Assembly: GCA_016932595.1 (NCBI GenBank)
Contig: JAFGCP010000087.1
Coordinates: 1 to 38,123, forward strand
DNA: 38,123 nucleotides
Source of the DNA: Deltaproteobacteria bacterium
GTDB lineage: Bacteria > Desulfobacterota > WTBG01 > CAIYCZ01 > CAIRTM01
Reading direction: 5' to 3'
Made by a program: the position numbers and the translations under genes. Shown piece after piece: positions 26,943 through 35,932 of this stretch (positions are counted from its first letter, which is position 1; the number at the start of each line of letters is the position of its first letter). The notes below the pieces were generated by a model. The model did not search any database and was not told the origin of the DNA. It was given only the letters and a program-made list of their open reading frames with translations.

Positions 26943-27056
26943 TTTCAATTAGTTTGATTAGTTATATTGGTTGAACTGATTGGATTTTTTGAGATTGGGT
27001 TAAAGTTTTTAACCAACAAAACCAATTGAACAAATAAAACATATTAAACAGTTTAT
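26943..27056. repeat. AT-rich long imperfect inverted repeat between purF and carB
   Basis: The left arm (about 26943-26985) and right arm (about 27011-27055) are imperfect reverse complements over some 35-40 bp; for example, ATATTGGTTGA on the left faces TCAATTGG-type sequence when the right arm is inverted. At the centre GGTTAAA (26998-27004) and TTTAACC (27008-27014) form a perfect inner stem. The whole intergenic gap is built from variants of TTGGTT/AACCAA words. It looks like a MITE- or REP-like element rather than a normal leader. No ribosome site is visible before carB. Confidence 0.55.
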
Positions 27057-27057
27057 T

Positions 27058-30000
27058 ATGCCCAAAAGAACAGACATAAAAAAGATAATGCTTATCGGCT
27101 CGGGCCCGATCGTCATCGGTCAGGCATGCGAATTCGACTATTCGGGAGTTCAGGCCTGCAAAGCACTGAAGGAAGAAGGCTTTGAAGTGGTGCTGGTAAA
27201 TTCAAATCCCGCCACGATCATGACCGATCCTGAATTTGCCGACCGCACCTATATCGAGCCCCTGCATGCCGACATTCTGGTGGAGATTATCCGCAGGGAG
27301 CGGCCTGATGCGCTGCTGCCGACTCTTGGCGGACAAACGGCCTTAAATCTTGCCCTTGAGCTGCACAGAAAAAAGATTCTGCAGCGCTATAATGTAGAAA
27401 TGATCGGTGCAAGGGCCGAATCAATCGAAAAGGCCGAAGACCGTACTTTATTCAAAAACGCCATGCTCAAGATCGGGCTTGATGTGCCGCGCAGCGATTC
27501 AGCCCATACTATTGAAGAGGCACGCAAAGTACGTGAAGAGATAGGATCCTATCCGCTCATCATTCGCCCGGGCTTTACCATGGGAGGCACGGGCGGAGGC
27601 ATAGCCTGTAATGACGCTGAGTTTGAAGAAATTGCAGCCCGCGGCCTTTTCTACAGCCCGACCTCGGAGATACTGATAGAGGAGTCTGTGCTTGGCTGGA
27701 AAGAGTATGAGCTTGAGGTGATGCGCGATAAAAACGACAATGCCGTCATCGTCTGCTCGATTGAAAATTTTGACCCCATGGGTATTCATACCGGCGATAG
27801 TATCACTGTGGCGCCGGCCCAGACCCTTACCGATCGCGAGTATCAGATCATGCGCGACAAGTCTCTTGACGTGCTCCGGGAGATCGGCGTCGAGACCGGC
27901 GGCTCTAATGTTCAGTGGGCCGTAAACCCCAAAGACGGCCGGCTCATCATCATCGAGATGAACCCGCGCGTGTCGCGTTCTTCAGCCCTTGCTTCAAAAG
28001 CCACGGGCTTTCCCATTGCAAAGATTGCCGCCAAGCTTGCCGTCGGCTACACGCTTGATGAAATACTCAATGATATCACGCGCGAGACACCGGCCTGCTT
28101 CGAGCCGACCATCGACTATGTGGTCACCAAGATACCCCGCTTTGCATTCGAGAAATTCGCCGCTGCCGATGATACCCTCGGCACGCAGATGAAATCCGTT
28201 GGCGAGGCCATGGGCATCGGAAAAACCTTCAGGCAGTCATTCCAGAAGGCCCTTCGCTCACTTGAGCTGGGCAGGTCAGGCTTCGGTGCTGATGGTAAAG
28301 ACGGGCCTTTCGAGGCACTGCCGCATGACGCACTGAATGATGCCCTTGTGCGTCCCACGGCAAACCGGCTTTTTTACATCCGTGCAGCATTGAAGCGGGG
28401 CTGGAATATTGAAACCGTTCATCGCCGGACCGGAATAGATCCCTGGTTTTTGCGCCAACTTGAGGAACTGGTTTGTTTTGAGCAGGAGATACAGTCTGCC
28501 GGAAATCTTGAGAAATTAAAAAAAGACAGGCCGCTTTTTGAGCAGATCAAGGAAATGGGCTATTCCGACCGGCAGATTGCTTTTCTTTTGGAAACGACCG
28601 AAGATGCCGTGCGCGCGGCGCGCTATGAAATGCTCCTGCTTCCGGTATACGGCATTGTTGATACCTGCGCCGCCGAGTTCAAGGCATATACGCCATACTT
28701 CTACTCGACCTGGGGCGGACTTGACGAGAGCATGCCCTCTGATCGCAGGAAGGTGATGATTCTTGGTAGCGGGCCCAACCGCATTGGCCAGGGCATCGAG
28801 TTTGACTATTGCTGCGTTCATGCCTCATTTGCCTTGCGCGATGCGGGCTTTGAAACCATCATGGTCAACTGCAATCCTGAAACCGTTTCAACCGATTATG
28901 ACACCAGCGACAAGCTGTATTTCGAGCCTTTAACGCTCGAAGACATACTTCATATTTACCAGCGCGAGCAATGCTGGGGCGCTATTGTTCAGTTTGGAGG
29001 CCAGACGCCGCTGAACCTTGCAAAGGATCTTGAGAAAAACGGTGTCAATATTATCGGCACCAAGCCCGCGAGTATTGAGGCGGCAGAAGACCGCGACTTT
29101 TTCCAGAAGCTGGCCACACGCCTGAATATCAAACAGCCAGAGAATGGTATTGCCAGAAGCCTTGAGGAGGCTGAAACAATAGCCGGGCGTATCGGCTTCC
29201 CGGTGCTGCTGCGCCCTTCATTTGTTCTTGGCGGCAGAGCCATGGTGATTGTGTATGATATGGCAGGCCTTCGTCAATATATGGCCGAGGCTGTGCAGGT
29301 ATCCGACAAGCGGCCGGTTCTTATTGATGATTATCTTGAAAACGCCGTAGAAGTCGATGTTGACTGTATTTCAGACGGTGAGACATCGGTGCTTGGCGCC
29401 ATTATGGAGCATGTGGAGCTTGCCGGCGTTCACTCCGGTGACAGCGCCTGCATAATACCTGCGCCGCATCTTACTGAGCAAACAAAGAATACTATTCGCG
29501 ACTATACATTCAAGATGGCCAAAGAACTGAACGTACTGGGTCTTATGAATGTACAGTACGCGGTTAAAGACGATGTTGTCTATGTTCTTGAAGTCAATCC
29601 CCGGGCATCACGAACCGTACCGTTCGTGAGCAAAACAATCGGCGTGCCGCTGGCAAAGCTTGCAGCCCTTGTCATGGTGGGAAATACGCTTAAAGATATG
29701 GGGTTTACGAAAGAAGTTGTTCCCCGGTATTATTCTGTTAAAGAAGCAGTGTTCCCATTTGTGAAATTTCCGGGTATCGACGTGCTGCTTTCCCCTGAGA
29801 TGAAATCAACCGGCGAGGTTATGGGCATTGACTCATCTCACGGCATGGCATTCCTTAAAAGCCAGATTGCTGCCGGCAATGAACTGCCGGGTGCCGGAAA
29901 TGTTTTTGTCAGCGTCCGCGATTCAGATAAGCAGTCGATTATCCCGCTTGTAAAACAGCTGCAGCAGCTTGGATTCAGCATCTATGCCACGCAAGGCACG

Positions 30001-30330
30001 TGCACCGTACTGCGCGATAATGGCGTCAACAGCAATGCCATGTTCCGTGTTTCCGACGGCAGGCCCAATGTTATCGATCTTGTTGAAGAAAAGAATGTAA
30101 GCTGGATCATAAATACGCCATCAACCGGAGCCAGCCCTAAATTTGATGAAGTCAAGATCAGGGCTCATGCCGTGCTGCGCGGCATACCTATTACGACAAC
30201 ACTTGACGGTCTGCGTGCCGCCATTCAGGGCCTTGAGAGTCTGAGCACTTTCAGCCAGATGGAGGTGTGCAGCCTGCAGGAATATCACCGCCACGCGCCG
30301 CAGATTAAGATCGTGAAGCAGGAGAGGTAG
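27058..30330 (+). CDS. carB: Carbamoyl-phosphate synthase large subunit
   Basis: 1090 residues, normal for CarB. Makes carbamoyl phosphate for pyrimidine and arginine synthesis from bicarbonate, two ATP and ammonia tunnelled from CarA. Two homologous ATP-grasp halves are visible. The first starts [23 protein letters not shown] and has [12 protein letters not shown] and [20 protein letters not shown]; the second starts [21 protein letters not shown] and has [11 protein letters not shown] and [15 protein letters not shown]. The oligomerisation domain lies between them. The C-terminal MGS-like allosteric domain follows ([22 protein letters not shown]...ATQGT). It precedes carA, the reverse of the usual carA-carB order. 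No Shine-Dalgarno sequence is apparent upstream. Confidence 0.97.
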   Translation: MPKRTDIKKIMLIGSGPIVIGQACEFDYSGVQACKALKEEGFEVVLVNSNPATIMTDPEFADRTYIEPLHADILVEIIRRERPDALLPTLGGQTALNLALELHRKKILQRYNVEMIGARAESIEKAEDRTLFKNAMLKIGLDVPRSDSAHTIEEARKVREEIGSYPLIIRPGFTMGGTGGGIACNDAEFEEIAARGLFYSPTSEILIEESVLGWKEYELEVMRDKNDNAVIVCSIENFDPMGIHTGDSITVAPAQTLTDREYQIMRDKSLDVLREIGVETGGSNVQWAVNPKDGRLIIIEMNPRVSRSSALASKATGFPIAKIAAKLAVGYTLDEILNDITRETPACFEPTIDYVVTKIPRFAFEKFAAADDTLGTQMKSVGEAMGIGKTFRQSFQKALRSLELGRSGFGADGKDGPFEALPHDALNDALVRPTANRLFYIRAALKRGWNIETVHRRTGIDPWFLRQLEELVCFEQEIQSAGNLEKLKKDRPLFEQIKEMGYSDRQIAFLLETTEDAVRAARYEMLLLPVYGIVDTCAAEFKAYTPYFYSTWGGLDESMPSDRRKVMILGSGPNRIGQGIEFDYCCVHASFALRDAGFETIMVNCNPETVSTDYDTSDKLYFEPLTLEDILHIYQREQCWGAIVQFGGQTPLNLAKDLEKNGVNIIGTKPASIEAAEDRDFFQKLATRLNIKQPENGIARSLEEAETIAGRIGFPVLLRPSFVLGGRAMVIVYDMAGLRQYMAEAVQVSDKRPVLIDDYLENAVEVDVDCISDGETSVLGAIMEHVELAGVHSGDSACIIPAPHLTEQTKNTIRDYTFKMAKELNVLGLMNVQYAVKDDVVYVLEVNPRASRTVPFVSKTIGVPLAKLAALVMVGNTLKDMGFTKEVVPRYYSVKEAVFPFVKFPGIDVLLSPEMKSTGEVMGIDSSHGMAFLKSQIAAGNELPGAGNVFVSVRDSDKQSIIPLVKQLQQLGFSIYATQGTCTVLRDNGVNSNAMFRVSDGRPNVIDLVEEKNVSWIINTPSTGASPKFDEVKIRAHAVLRGIPITTTLDGLRAAIQGLESLSTFSQMEVCSLQEYHRHAPQIKIVKQER

Positions 30331-30355
30331 CAGTTCGACCCGATAAAATGTAGAC

Positions 30356-30486
30356 TGGGCAAAGCGGAGCGTGCCCAGCAAATTTAATACTGCCTTGATT
30401 GGCCAAAATACTTGTTGGGCACGCTCCGCTTTGCCCAACCTACGACTATTGAACAAATCGGTGGGTTCCGCTTCGCTGCACCCACC
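30356..30486. repeat. Cluster of palindromic repeats between carB and carA
   Basis: Two copies of a 22-bp element beginning TGGGCAAAGCGGAG (30356-30377) and its exact reverse complement (30416-30437) form a perfect 22-bp inverted repeat with a 38-base spacer, and each arm can fold on its own (TGGGCA/TGCCCA). A second family follows: GGTGGGT (30460-30466) with ACCCACC (30480-30486) around a CGCTTCGCTG-type loop. Together they fill most of the 187-bp carB-carA gap. Confidence 0.85.
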
Positions 30487-30517
30487 CTACAAAAACACAA
30501 TTAAAAAAAACATTACC

Positions 30518-31675
30518 ATGGACACAAAATACAACTGGAAAGAAAAGCGGGAGAAGAGGGCGTTTCTGGCCCTTGCCGATGGTACGGTTTACCGGGGACA
30601 CTCTGTGGGTGCTTTGAAAGACTGCCTGGGCGAGGTTGTGTTCAATACGGGGATGACCGGGTATCAGGAAATACTCTCCGATCCTTCTTACAACGGGCAG
30701 ATCGTCACAATGACCTATACCGAAATGGGCAATTACGGTGTGACCATGCAGGACATGGAATCCCGCGCCTGTTTCGCCAACGGCTTTATCGTGCACCAGC
30801 TGAATGAGCCCAGCAGTTGGCGTGGCGAAATGTCGCTGCGTGATTTTCTCATAAGAAACAGTATACCTGCTCTTGCAGGCATCGATACACGGGCTCTTAC
30901 CAGCAAACTGCGGGATACGGGAACGCTGCGAGGCTATATTTCCGTTGAGCAGAAGGCCGGTGAGCAAGAGGCGATACAGAAGGCCAAAGAGTGGATTGGC
31001 CTAGACGGGCAGGATTATGCCAGCAGAGTTTCCTGTACAGCGCCTTATGAATGGGATGCTGATGGCAAGCTGACCGCTGCCTGGGGGATTTCAGCAGAGC
31101 TTCCGACGGCAGATCTCAAGATCGTTGCCTATGATTTTGGAATCAAGTGGAACATCCTGCGGCGCATGCGCCTTGCGGGCATGAATGTTACCGTGGTGCC
31201 TGCGCAGACTCCTGCTGATAAGGTGCTCGCTATGAAGCCCGATGGCGTATTTTATTCAAATGGCCCGGCTGACCCGGCAGGCGTAACCTATGCCATCGAT
31301 ACTATGAAAAGTATGATAGGCAAGGTTCCTGTCATGGGAATTTGCCTTGGCCATCAGATAATGGGAATAGCCCTGGGCGGGAAAACCTACCGTTTGAAAT
31401 TCGGCCATCATGGCTGCAATCAGCCGGTAAAGGATTTAAAAACCGGGAAGGTAGAAATAACGTCTCAGAATCATAATTTTGCCGTTGATATTGATTCTCT
31501 GGATCGATCAAGAATTGAAGTGACCCATATCAACCTGAATGATCAGACCACTGAGGGCATTGAGCATAAGCACGAGCCCATGTTCTCCATCCAGTACCAT
31601 CCCGAGGCAGCACCGGGTCCTCATGATTCTTCGTATTTGTTCGGCAGGTTCCGTGAACTGATAGCAAAGGCTTAA
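30518..31675 (+). CDS. carA: Carbamoyl-phosphate synthase small (glutaminase) subunit
   Basis: 385 residues. Class I amidotransferase that releases ammonia from glutamine for CarB. The N-terminal CPSase small-subunit domain has [17 protein letters not shown] and [19 protein letters not shown]. The glutaminase domain has the triad Cys276 ([11 protein letters not shown]), His361 and Glu363 (QYHPEA). The frame is open further upstream into the repeat cluster, but homology begins only at the ATG at 30518. An A-rich stretch stands where a ribosome site would be expected, so initiation may be weak. Length is normal. Confidence 0.96.
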   Translation: MDTKYNWKEKREKRAFLALADGTVYRGHSVGALKDCLGEVVFNTGMTGYQEILSDPSYNGQIVTMTYTEMGNYGVTMQDMESRACFANGFIVHQLNEPSSWRGEMSLRDFLIRNSIPALAGIDTRALTSKLRDTGTLRGYISVEQKAGEQEAIQKAKEWIGLDGQDYASRVSCTAPYEWDADGKLTAAWGISAELPTADLKIVAYDFGIKWNILRRMRLAGMNVTVVPAQTPADKVLAMKPDGVFYSNGPADPAGVTYAIDTMKSMIGKVPVMGICLGHQIMGIALGGKTYRLKFGHHGCNQPVKDLKTGKVEITSQNHNFAVDIDSLDRSRIEVTHINLNDQTTEGIEHKHEPMFSIQYHPEAAPGPHDSSYLFGRFRELIAKA

Positions 31676-31734
31676 ACTCTGCGCTTTTGATCCGGCAAGT
31701 CTCTATTTTAGGGCGGAGCTGCTGTTTTTATAAC

Positions 31735-33054
31735 TTACTTCACAATGGAAAGATTTCCCGAACAGTTTCCAATCAGCGCCCGGTAGTTTCCCTTGTCGAG
31801 AGCTGCGCCGTCAATGCGCACTTTCATCAGCATGAAGTGCTTGAAGAAAATCCATTTCTTCATGACCTCAATAGCATCGGTATCCCATCTCACCGCCGTA
31901 TTTTCGTCAAACATTGAGTCACTAGTACCAATAACGATCAGGGTTCGGTTGATTGGGTTATCTTCAAAGAACCACCCGAATGCCTTAGGGATAATTTTTA
32001 ACGCGCAGGTCGGGCAGAGGGTGTTCAGGAACGGATCAGTATCGTCGCAGTCCGGGCCCGCTGAGCAGTTATCGCCATAGGTGTCAATGTCATTGTCAAT
32101 ACAATTACTATTGGAAATGGTGGTGGTTGTTGAAGTTCCATTATCCGAGCCGTTCCAGCCGGCCAAACGCGCCCACAGCCACCAGGCAGCGCGTCCCTTC
32201 AGCACGCAGTTGAGATTTGCCTGTGTCGGGCTGTCTGAGTGGGCACAGCCAGTGCAGCCGCTGTAGCCAGTTGTGCCGGTTGTTAGTTTTGTCAATTCAT
32301 GAGCCGGATGTGCTGCAATCCACTGCACGGCCCAGTTGCCACCGGTATAATTAAGGTTATCATAGAGGTTTTTGTCCCAAAAATACGTGCCGTCGGGGTT
32401 GTAGGCCTCGATATCGGCAAAGTCAAAGAGTATGCGGTTATTGTCAGCGCAGTGGTTGCGGATAAGCTGGTTATTATAGTGTACGGAATCCCGCGAGATA
32501 TCTTCTCCCTGTCCTTCGGCATGGCCGGTCATGAAAACGAATTGGACATCAGGATATTCTCCGATAAGTTTTTCCATATTATCAACATAACGCTGCGCAT
32601 TGTGACCGTTTATACTGCACCATGACCAGACAATAACATTGACATGGCTGTTTGCCGGATTATTCAGCAGAGTTCGAGTCGCGGTTACCCAGGGCGTCAC
32701 GCCGTTTTCGTCGATAGAGTCCCCAACACTTAAATCACTGCACCCCGGTATGCCGTAATCATCAAGATCAAGCGTGCCAGCCATGCCAGCATCGGTCCAG
32801 CTGTATTTTGTTCCATAGTCCGGATAGCTTTGCAGTGCATTCATGCCGGTAATAAGCTGGCTGCCATGAGAGGTGTGCTGGTAGGCGATATGCAGATCTG
32901 TTTTTGCCTGCGAAATCCACTGGGAGGGAATTTTTGAAAGATCCGTAGAAGTATGATCTATGAGTAGTGCTGCTGTGGCTTGAGTGGCGCAGGTCAGCGC
33001 TAGAATCATTAAACAGGCTGCGCAAACGGCTGCTGTCGCAGAGAATCTTTGCAT
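31735..33054 (-). CDS. Exported protein with MopE-type metal-binding motif, function unknown
   Basis: 439 residues from the ATG at 33054, which has AGGGA nine bases upstream (an ATG nine codons earlier is less likely). A Sec signal peptide (MQRFSATAAVCAACLMILALT in part, cleaved after ATQATA) leads into a domain of about 280 residues with HIAYQHTSHGSQLITGM, VNVIVWSWCSINGHN and FVFMTGHAEGQGED. These recall esterase-like folds, but I do not recognise the family. A low-complexity Ser/Thr/Asn linker follows, then CIDNDIDTYGD...GPDCDDTDPF, the aspartate-rich putative metal-binding motif of MopE-like proteins. The last 90 residues are a separate domain (KIIPKAFGWFFEDNPINRTL). Many cysteines suggest disulfides outside the cytoplasm. 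Convergent with carA. Confidence 0.6.
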   Translation of the reverse strand: MQRFSATAAVCAACLMILALTCATQATAALLIDHTSTDLSKIPSQWISQAKTDLHIAYQHTSHGSQLITGMNALQSYPDYGTKYSWTDAGMAGTLDLDDYGIPGCSDLSVGDSIDENGVTPWVTATRTLLNNPANSHVNVIVWSWCSINGHNAQRYVDNMEKLIGEYPDVQFVFMTGHAEGQGEDISRDSVHYNNQLIRNHCADNNRILFDFADIEAYNPDGTYFWDKNLYDNLNYTGGNWAVQWIAAHPAHELTKLTTGTTGYSGCTGCAHSDSPTQANLNCVLKGRAAWWLWARLAGWNGSDNGTSTTTTISNSNCIDNDIDTYGDNCSAGPDCDDTDPFLNTLCPTCALKIIPKAFGWFFEDNPINRTLIVIGTSDSMFDENTAVRWDTDAIEVMKKWIFFKHFMLMKVRIDGAALDKGNYRALIGNCSGNLSIVK

Positions 33055-33089
33055 AATAATGCTTCCCTTTATTATAAACATGGTTATTG

Positions 33090-33728
33090 TCAGTTTGATC
33101 TTTGACCGCGGGCTTTTTTCAGCTGAGCACTCCCAGTCCTGTATGTCTGCACATATTCTGCAATTACTTCATAGATGCGAAAATTGGCAATTTTTTCATG
33201 CTGCATAATCCAGACGGTGAATTTCTCTAATTCCGGTTCATCGCAGCTGACGGTTATAAGCTGTTTTAAAGCAGAAGGTGTAATTTCAGCCGCGGCTCCG
33301 CTACTTGCGTAAAAGTTTTTTAGCAACAGGGAGAGATTAATATCTGCTAGCTCCTGCTGAAGGAAGGCTGCGATATCCGGCAGCAGGGAATCAAACGACT
33401 CCTCAGAAAATGCTGCCGAATGCCGGCGGGCGCTGGCGCAGACAGTGGTGTAAATCGCCGCGCGCATATCCTGCCATCCGGTAATGCCGCGTTTGTTTTC
33501 CGTTGCCCGGTTTCGTGCAAAAAAAGCAGCATCACTGCCGACAGTAGGACCGCAGTCAAGGTGCACTGTGTTTTCTACAATCCGTATAGTTTCCAAACCG
33601 AGCTTAAGAAAAAGGATGGGAATATAAGCAGAGGAGGGCTTTTTATCAAGCTCACAGCGCACCGCCTTCATTTCCTCCTCAATGCTCCCTCGTGGAACTT
33701 TTATTATCATAAGCATGCGCGCACCCAT
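33090..33728 (-). CDS. Hypothetical protein
   Basis: A 212-residue protein with no recognised domain. No signal peptide or transmembrane segment is evident. The N-terminal 60 residues contain KVPRGSIEEEMKAVRCELDKK and a short hydrophobic IPILFLKLGLETI, the remainder looks largely alpha-helical, and the tail is basic (LKKARGQRSN). Starts at 33728 or 33716 are possible; neither has a strong ribosome site. It is 35 bp upstream of the exported protein on the same strand, so the two may be co-transcribed. Confidence 0.5.
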   Translation of the reverse strand: MGARMLMIIKVPRGSIEEEMKAVRCELDKKPSSAYIPILFLKLGLETIRIVENTVHLDCGPTVGSDAAFFARNRATENKRGITGWQDMRAAIYTTVCASARRHSAAFSEESFDSLLPDIAAFLQQELADINLSLLLKNFYASSGAAAEITPSALKQLITVSCDEPELEKFTVWIMQHEKIANFRIYEVIAEYVQTYRTGSAQLKKARGQRSN

Positions 33729-33919
33729 TTGTATGTTCAGCGGATAAAATTTCTTTTATGATAGTAGCGTCAGAGGAAAAGTAAAGAAGAAAGAAAAATT
33801 GCCTTGATATTTTTTTTAGATTGGATATTGATTAGTAAAATATGTAAACGCATCCTGCTGCGACGCTTATGCTTGGGGCGGTTCTTCTCAAAAAAAATTT
33901 GCGCACAGGACATCCATAG

Positions 33920-33948
33920 TTGATTTTTTAGAACGGAACGGGTAGAGT
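33920..33948 (+). promoter_or_regulatory. Possible sigma-70 promoter
   Basis: TTGATT and TAGAGT with a 17-bp spacer lie 31 bp before the start codon of the small hypothetical gene at 33979. Moderate match only. Confidence 0.35.
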
Positions 33949-33978
33949 ACCTCATAGAAATATACATGAAGGTGATCC

Positions 33979-34359
33979 ATGGATATCCCTAAAGCACTGC
34001 AGACCCTGCGGAGCTACATGCATGTAAAGCCGACAACCGCTCGGGGCGATTTGATTCTGGTTGGTATGCCATCGGGGGTTTTTTACGGTCTGGTTGAGAG
34101 TATTGAGCCGGATGGTAAAAAAAACTGGTATCAGCTGAAGTTTAAACTTTTGATACTTCCCCCCGTTGAAATAACCTGGATATTGCGTCTGCCTCAGATG
34201 AGCGGCGATATATTTACCATAAACGGCGCAGAGCATTTTGTTGTTGCCGTTGATGTTTTGGCTGACGCGCCGGCCCGTGAAAAAAATGCCGTAAATGAAG
34301 GTTCCGGCAGGCCAGTGCGCAGAACTTTGGCCCTCATTAAAGGCGGCGGCGCCGCATGA
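33979..34359 (+). CDS. Small hypothetical protein upstream of the thiamine operon
   Basis: A 126-residue cytosolic protein, well supported by AAGGTGA just upstream of the ATG and by typical codon use. It looks beta-rich (RGDLILVGMPSGVFYGLVESIE, FTINGAEHFVVAVDVL) with a flexible, polar C-terminal tail ending GGGAA. I do not recognise the family. A short GC hairpin with a T run just after the stop (34362-34382) may separate it from the thiazole genes, so a thiamine role is not implied. Confidence 0.6.
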   Translation: MDIPKALQTLRSYMHVKPTTARGDLILVGMPSGVFYGLVESIEPDGKKNWYQLKFKLLILPPVEITWILRLPQMSGDIFTINGAEHFVVAVDVLADAPAREKNAVNEGSGRPVRRTLALIKGGGAA

Positions 34360-34361
34360 CA

Positions 34362-34382
34362 TTTCCGGATCCGGGATTTTTT
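34362..34382 (+). terminator. Weak terminator-like hairpin
   Basis: TTCCG and CGGGA pair around GATC, followed by six T residues, directly after the stop of the small hypothetical gene. The stem is only five pairs, one of them G-T. The rest of the gap to the tenI-like gene holds no TPP riboswitch that I can see. Confidence 0.4.
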
Positions 34383-34561
34383 CTTCCCCATCTCCATCTG
34401 CACCGCAGGGCACAGCATAATGAACATCAACCGCATGGCGCGCATATCGCACATACCAGCATTTCAGCCGACCGGAACCTCAATTTTTTACAATGAATGT
34501 ATCCGGCAGCACATAGTACCACCCCGCAACGCCCTGTGGTTTTTTTCAGGGATAACACGTG

Positions 34562-35119
34562 ATGAAGCTTTTCGCAATTACTCCGGACAATGTCAATATC
34601 GATCATCTGATCGCACAATTGCCCGAAATACGGAAACGAGGTGCGACACATCTCTATCTTCGCCAGTCAGGTACAAGCCATGAGATTCGTCTTCTGACAG
34701 ATGCTTCAGCTTTCGCCAGCATCATACCTGTCGTTTCGCATGCTCTCTACAAGCGGGACCAGCCGGGCATCTGCGGCGTCCATTACAAAAGCAGTGAATT
34801 AAACCTTCTTGACCAGCGTCTGCATGCGCGGCCCGTGATCACAACGGTTTCAACCCATAGCAGCGCTGAAGCAAGGTTTGCATTAAATGCAGGGGCAGAT
34901 TATGTCTATGTTTCGCCCGTTTATGAGCCCCTGTCAAAGCATGATGAAAGACAGCTTTTTCCGCATCCTGATCTGCGCAAGCTCATTGCCCTGTACGGAG
35001 AGAGAATAATTCTTTTAGGAGGCATCACAGCTGATCGAATAAAGGAACTTGCCGATGATTTGAAGGGCGACTTCTCCGTAGCAGGAATTACGTATTTTTT
35101 TAATAATCCCAGTGGGTGA
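34562..35119 (+). CDS. Thiamine phosphate synthase / TenI family protein
   Basis: 185 residues of the ThiE/TenI TIM-barrel superfamily, which covers thiamine phosphate synthase and thiazole tautomerase. The visible marks are THLYLRQS on strand 2, GVHYKSSEL where ThiE has GVHLGQ, TTVSTHSSAEARFALNAGADYVYVSPVYEP, and LLGGITADRIKEL. The ThiE pyrimidine-phosphate residues (ND before the VHLGQ strand, TK in the loop after PVF) are altered, while the His of the STHS motif, catalytic in TenI, is kept. At the head of a thiF-thiS-thiG-thiH operon, thiazole tautomerase is slightly more likely than ThiE. A GTG three bases earlier is an alternative start. AGGGA nine bases upstream lies in one arm of a small hairpin (CCCTG/CAGGG). 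Confidence 0.8.
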   Translation: MKLFAITPDNVNIDHLIAQLPEIRKRGATHLYLRQSGTSHEIRLLTDASAFASIIPVVSHALYKRDQPGICGVHYKSSELNLLDQRLHARPVITTVSTHSSAEARFALNAGADYVYVSPVYEPLSKHDERQLFPHPDLRKLIALYGERIILLGGITADRIKELADDLKGDFSVAGITYFFNNPSG

Positions 35120-35126
35120 TGCAGCT

Positions 35127-35219
35127 GTGAAAGCATGTAGCAACGGCAGACCGTCTGAGCTTGGCGGCAGACCGACAGTGGAACGGGTCCTGCAGCAGTA
35201 TTTCCCGAAGCCGATGTAG
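35127..35219 (+). other. 5' part of thiF encoding half of a ThiS-like domain, in a different frame
   Basis: From a GTG seven bases after the tenI-like stop, frame one reads VKACSNGRPSELGGRPTVER and on to QQYFP before a TAG at 35217. This matches the start of the ubiquitin-like ThiS-type domain that precedes many ThiF enzymes (..VNERP.EV..GTTV...). The second half of that domain, EADVAIVNSVPVCD..., lies in the thiF frame. The two frames meet at T-TTC-CCG (35201-35207). A -1 slip there, or one lost base in a CCCC run, gives the same fused protein. Confidence 0.65.
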
Positions 35220-35233
35220 CAATCGTCAACAGT

Positions 35234-35932
35234 GTGCCGGTGTGCGATATGTCGACAGCCATCTGCGATGAAGATAATGTGCGCTTTTTTAAAAAGGGCA
35301 ATTTGCCTGAGCCGCACGAGCTTGAAGCAATCATTTTTTCACGCCAGCCCGCTGCCATTACCGCCCTGCTGAAGGCAGCCTGCGTCGGCATAGCAGGGGC
35401 TGGCGGCCTTGGCAGCGTGGTTGCCGAAACCCTTGCCCGCAGCGGCGTCGGAAAACTTGTCATCGCTGATTTTGATAGTGTCGAGCCTTCAAATCTCAAC
35501 CGGCAGCGCTACTCCCTGGAACAGCTCGGCCTGCCCAAGGTTCAGGCGCTTGCCGAAAACATACGGGGCTTTAACCCTTTTGTTACGGTTGTCGCCCTTC
35601 AGGAGCGCATTACGTTTGATAATGCCGGCGAGCTGTTTCACGGTTGCTCCATTGTGGCTGAATGTCTTGACAGCGCAACGGAAAAGGCATCCATAGTATC
35701 CGGTTTTCTTAAGCATATGCCGCAGGCAAAAATTGTTGCTGCATCGGGACTTGCAGGCCTGGGAGCAGGAGCGGCTATCACGGCGCGTAAAATTTTCAGC
35801 AGATTGTATCTTGTCGGAGATTTGATCAGCGACATGGCTGATGGAGCCGGACTGTTTGCTTCCCGCGTCGGTATTGCCGCCTCCATGCAGTCCCATATTA
35901 TCATACGGTTACTTGCAGGAGAGGACCCATGA
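35234..35932 (+). CDS. thiF: Sulfur carrier protein ThiS adenylyltransferase ThiF
   Basis: About 230 residues, E1-like enzyme that adenylates the C-terminus of ThiS for sulfur loading. The nucleotide-binding GIAGAGGLGS motif, DFDSVEPSNLNRQRY with the LGLPKVQA segment, and VAECLDSATEK are present. The zinc-binding CxxC pairs of the E. coli type are missing, as in the short ThiF of anaerobes. GTG at 35234 and ATG at 35249 are the first in-frame starts, but neither has a ribosome site, and homology continues upstream: the protein should begin at 35127 with a ThiS-like domain that is out of frame (see the 35127 entry). The stop overlaps the thiS start as ATGA. Confidence 0.88.
   Translation: MPVCDMSTAICDEDNVRFFKKGNLPEPHELEAIIFSRQPAAITALLKAACVGIAGAGGLGSVVAETLARSGVGKLVIADFDSVEPSNLNRQRYSLEQLGLPKVQALAENIRGFNPFVTVVALQERITFDNAGELFHGCSIVAECLDSATEKASIVSGFLKHMPQAKIVAASGLAGLGAGAAITARKIFSRLYLVGDLISDMADGAGLFASRVGIAASMQSHIIIRLLAGEDP

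Noticed and set aside
30351-30490. Possible small CRISPR-like array
   Set aside because: The repeats are inverted, not direct, belong to two families, and no regular spacers or cas genes are present.
34360-34558. TPP riboswitch upstream of the thiazole operon
   Set aside because: Neither the CUGAGA core nor the second conserved TPP helix sequence could be found by eye.
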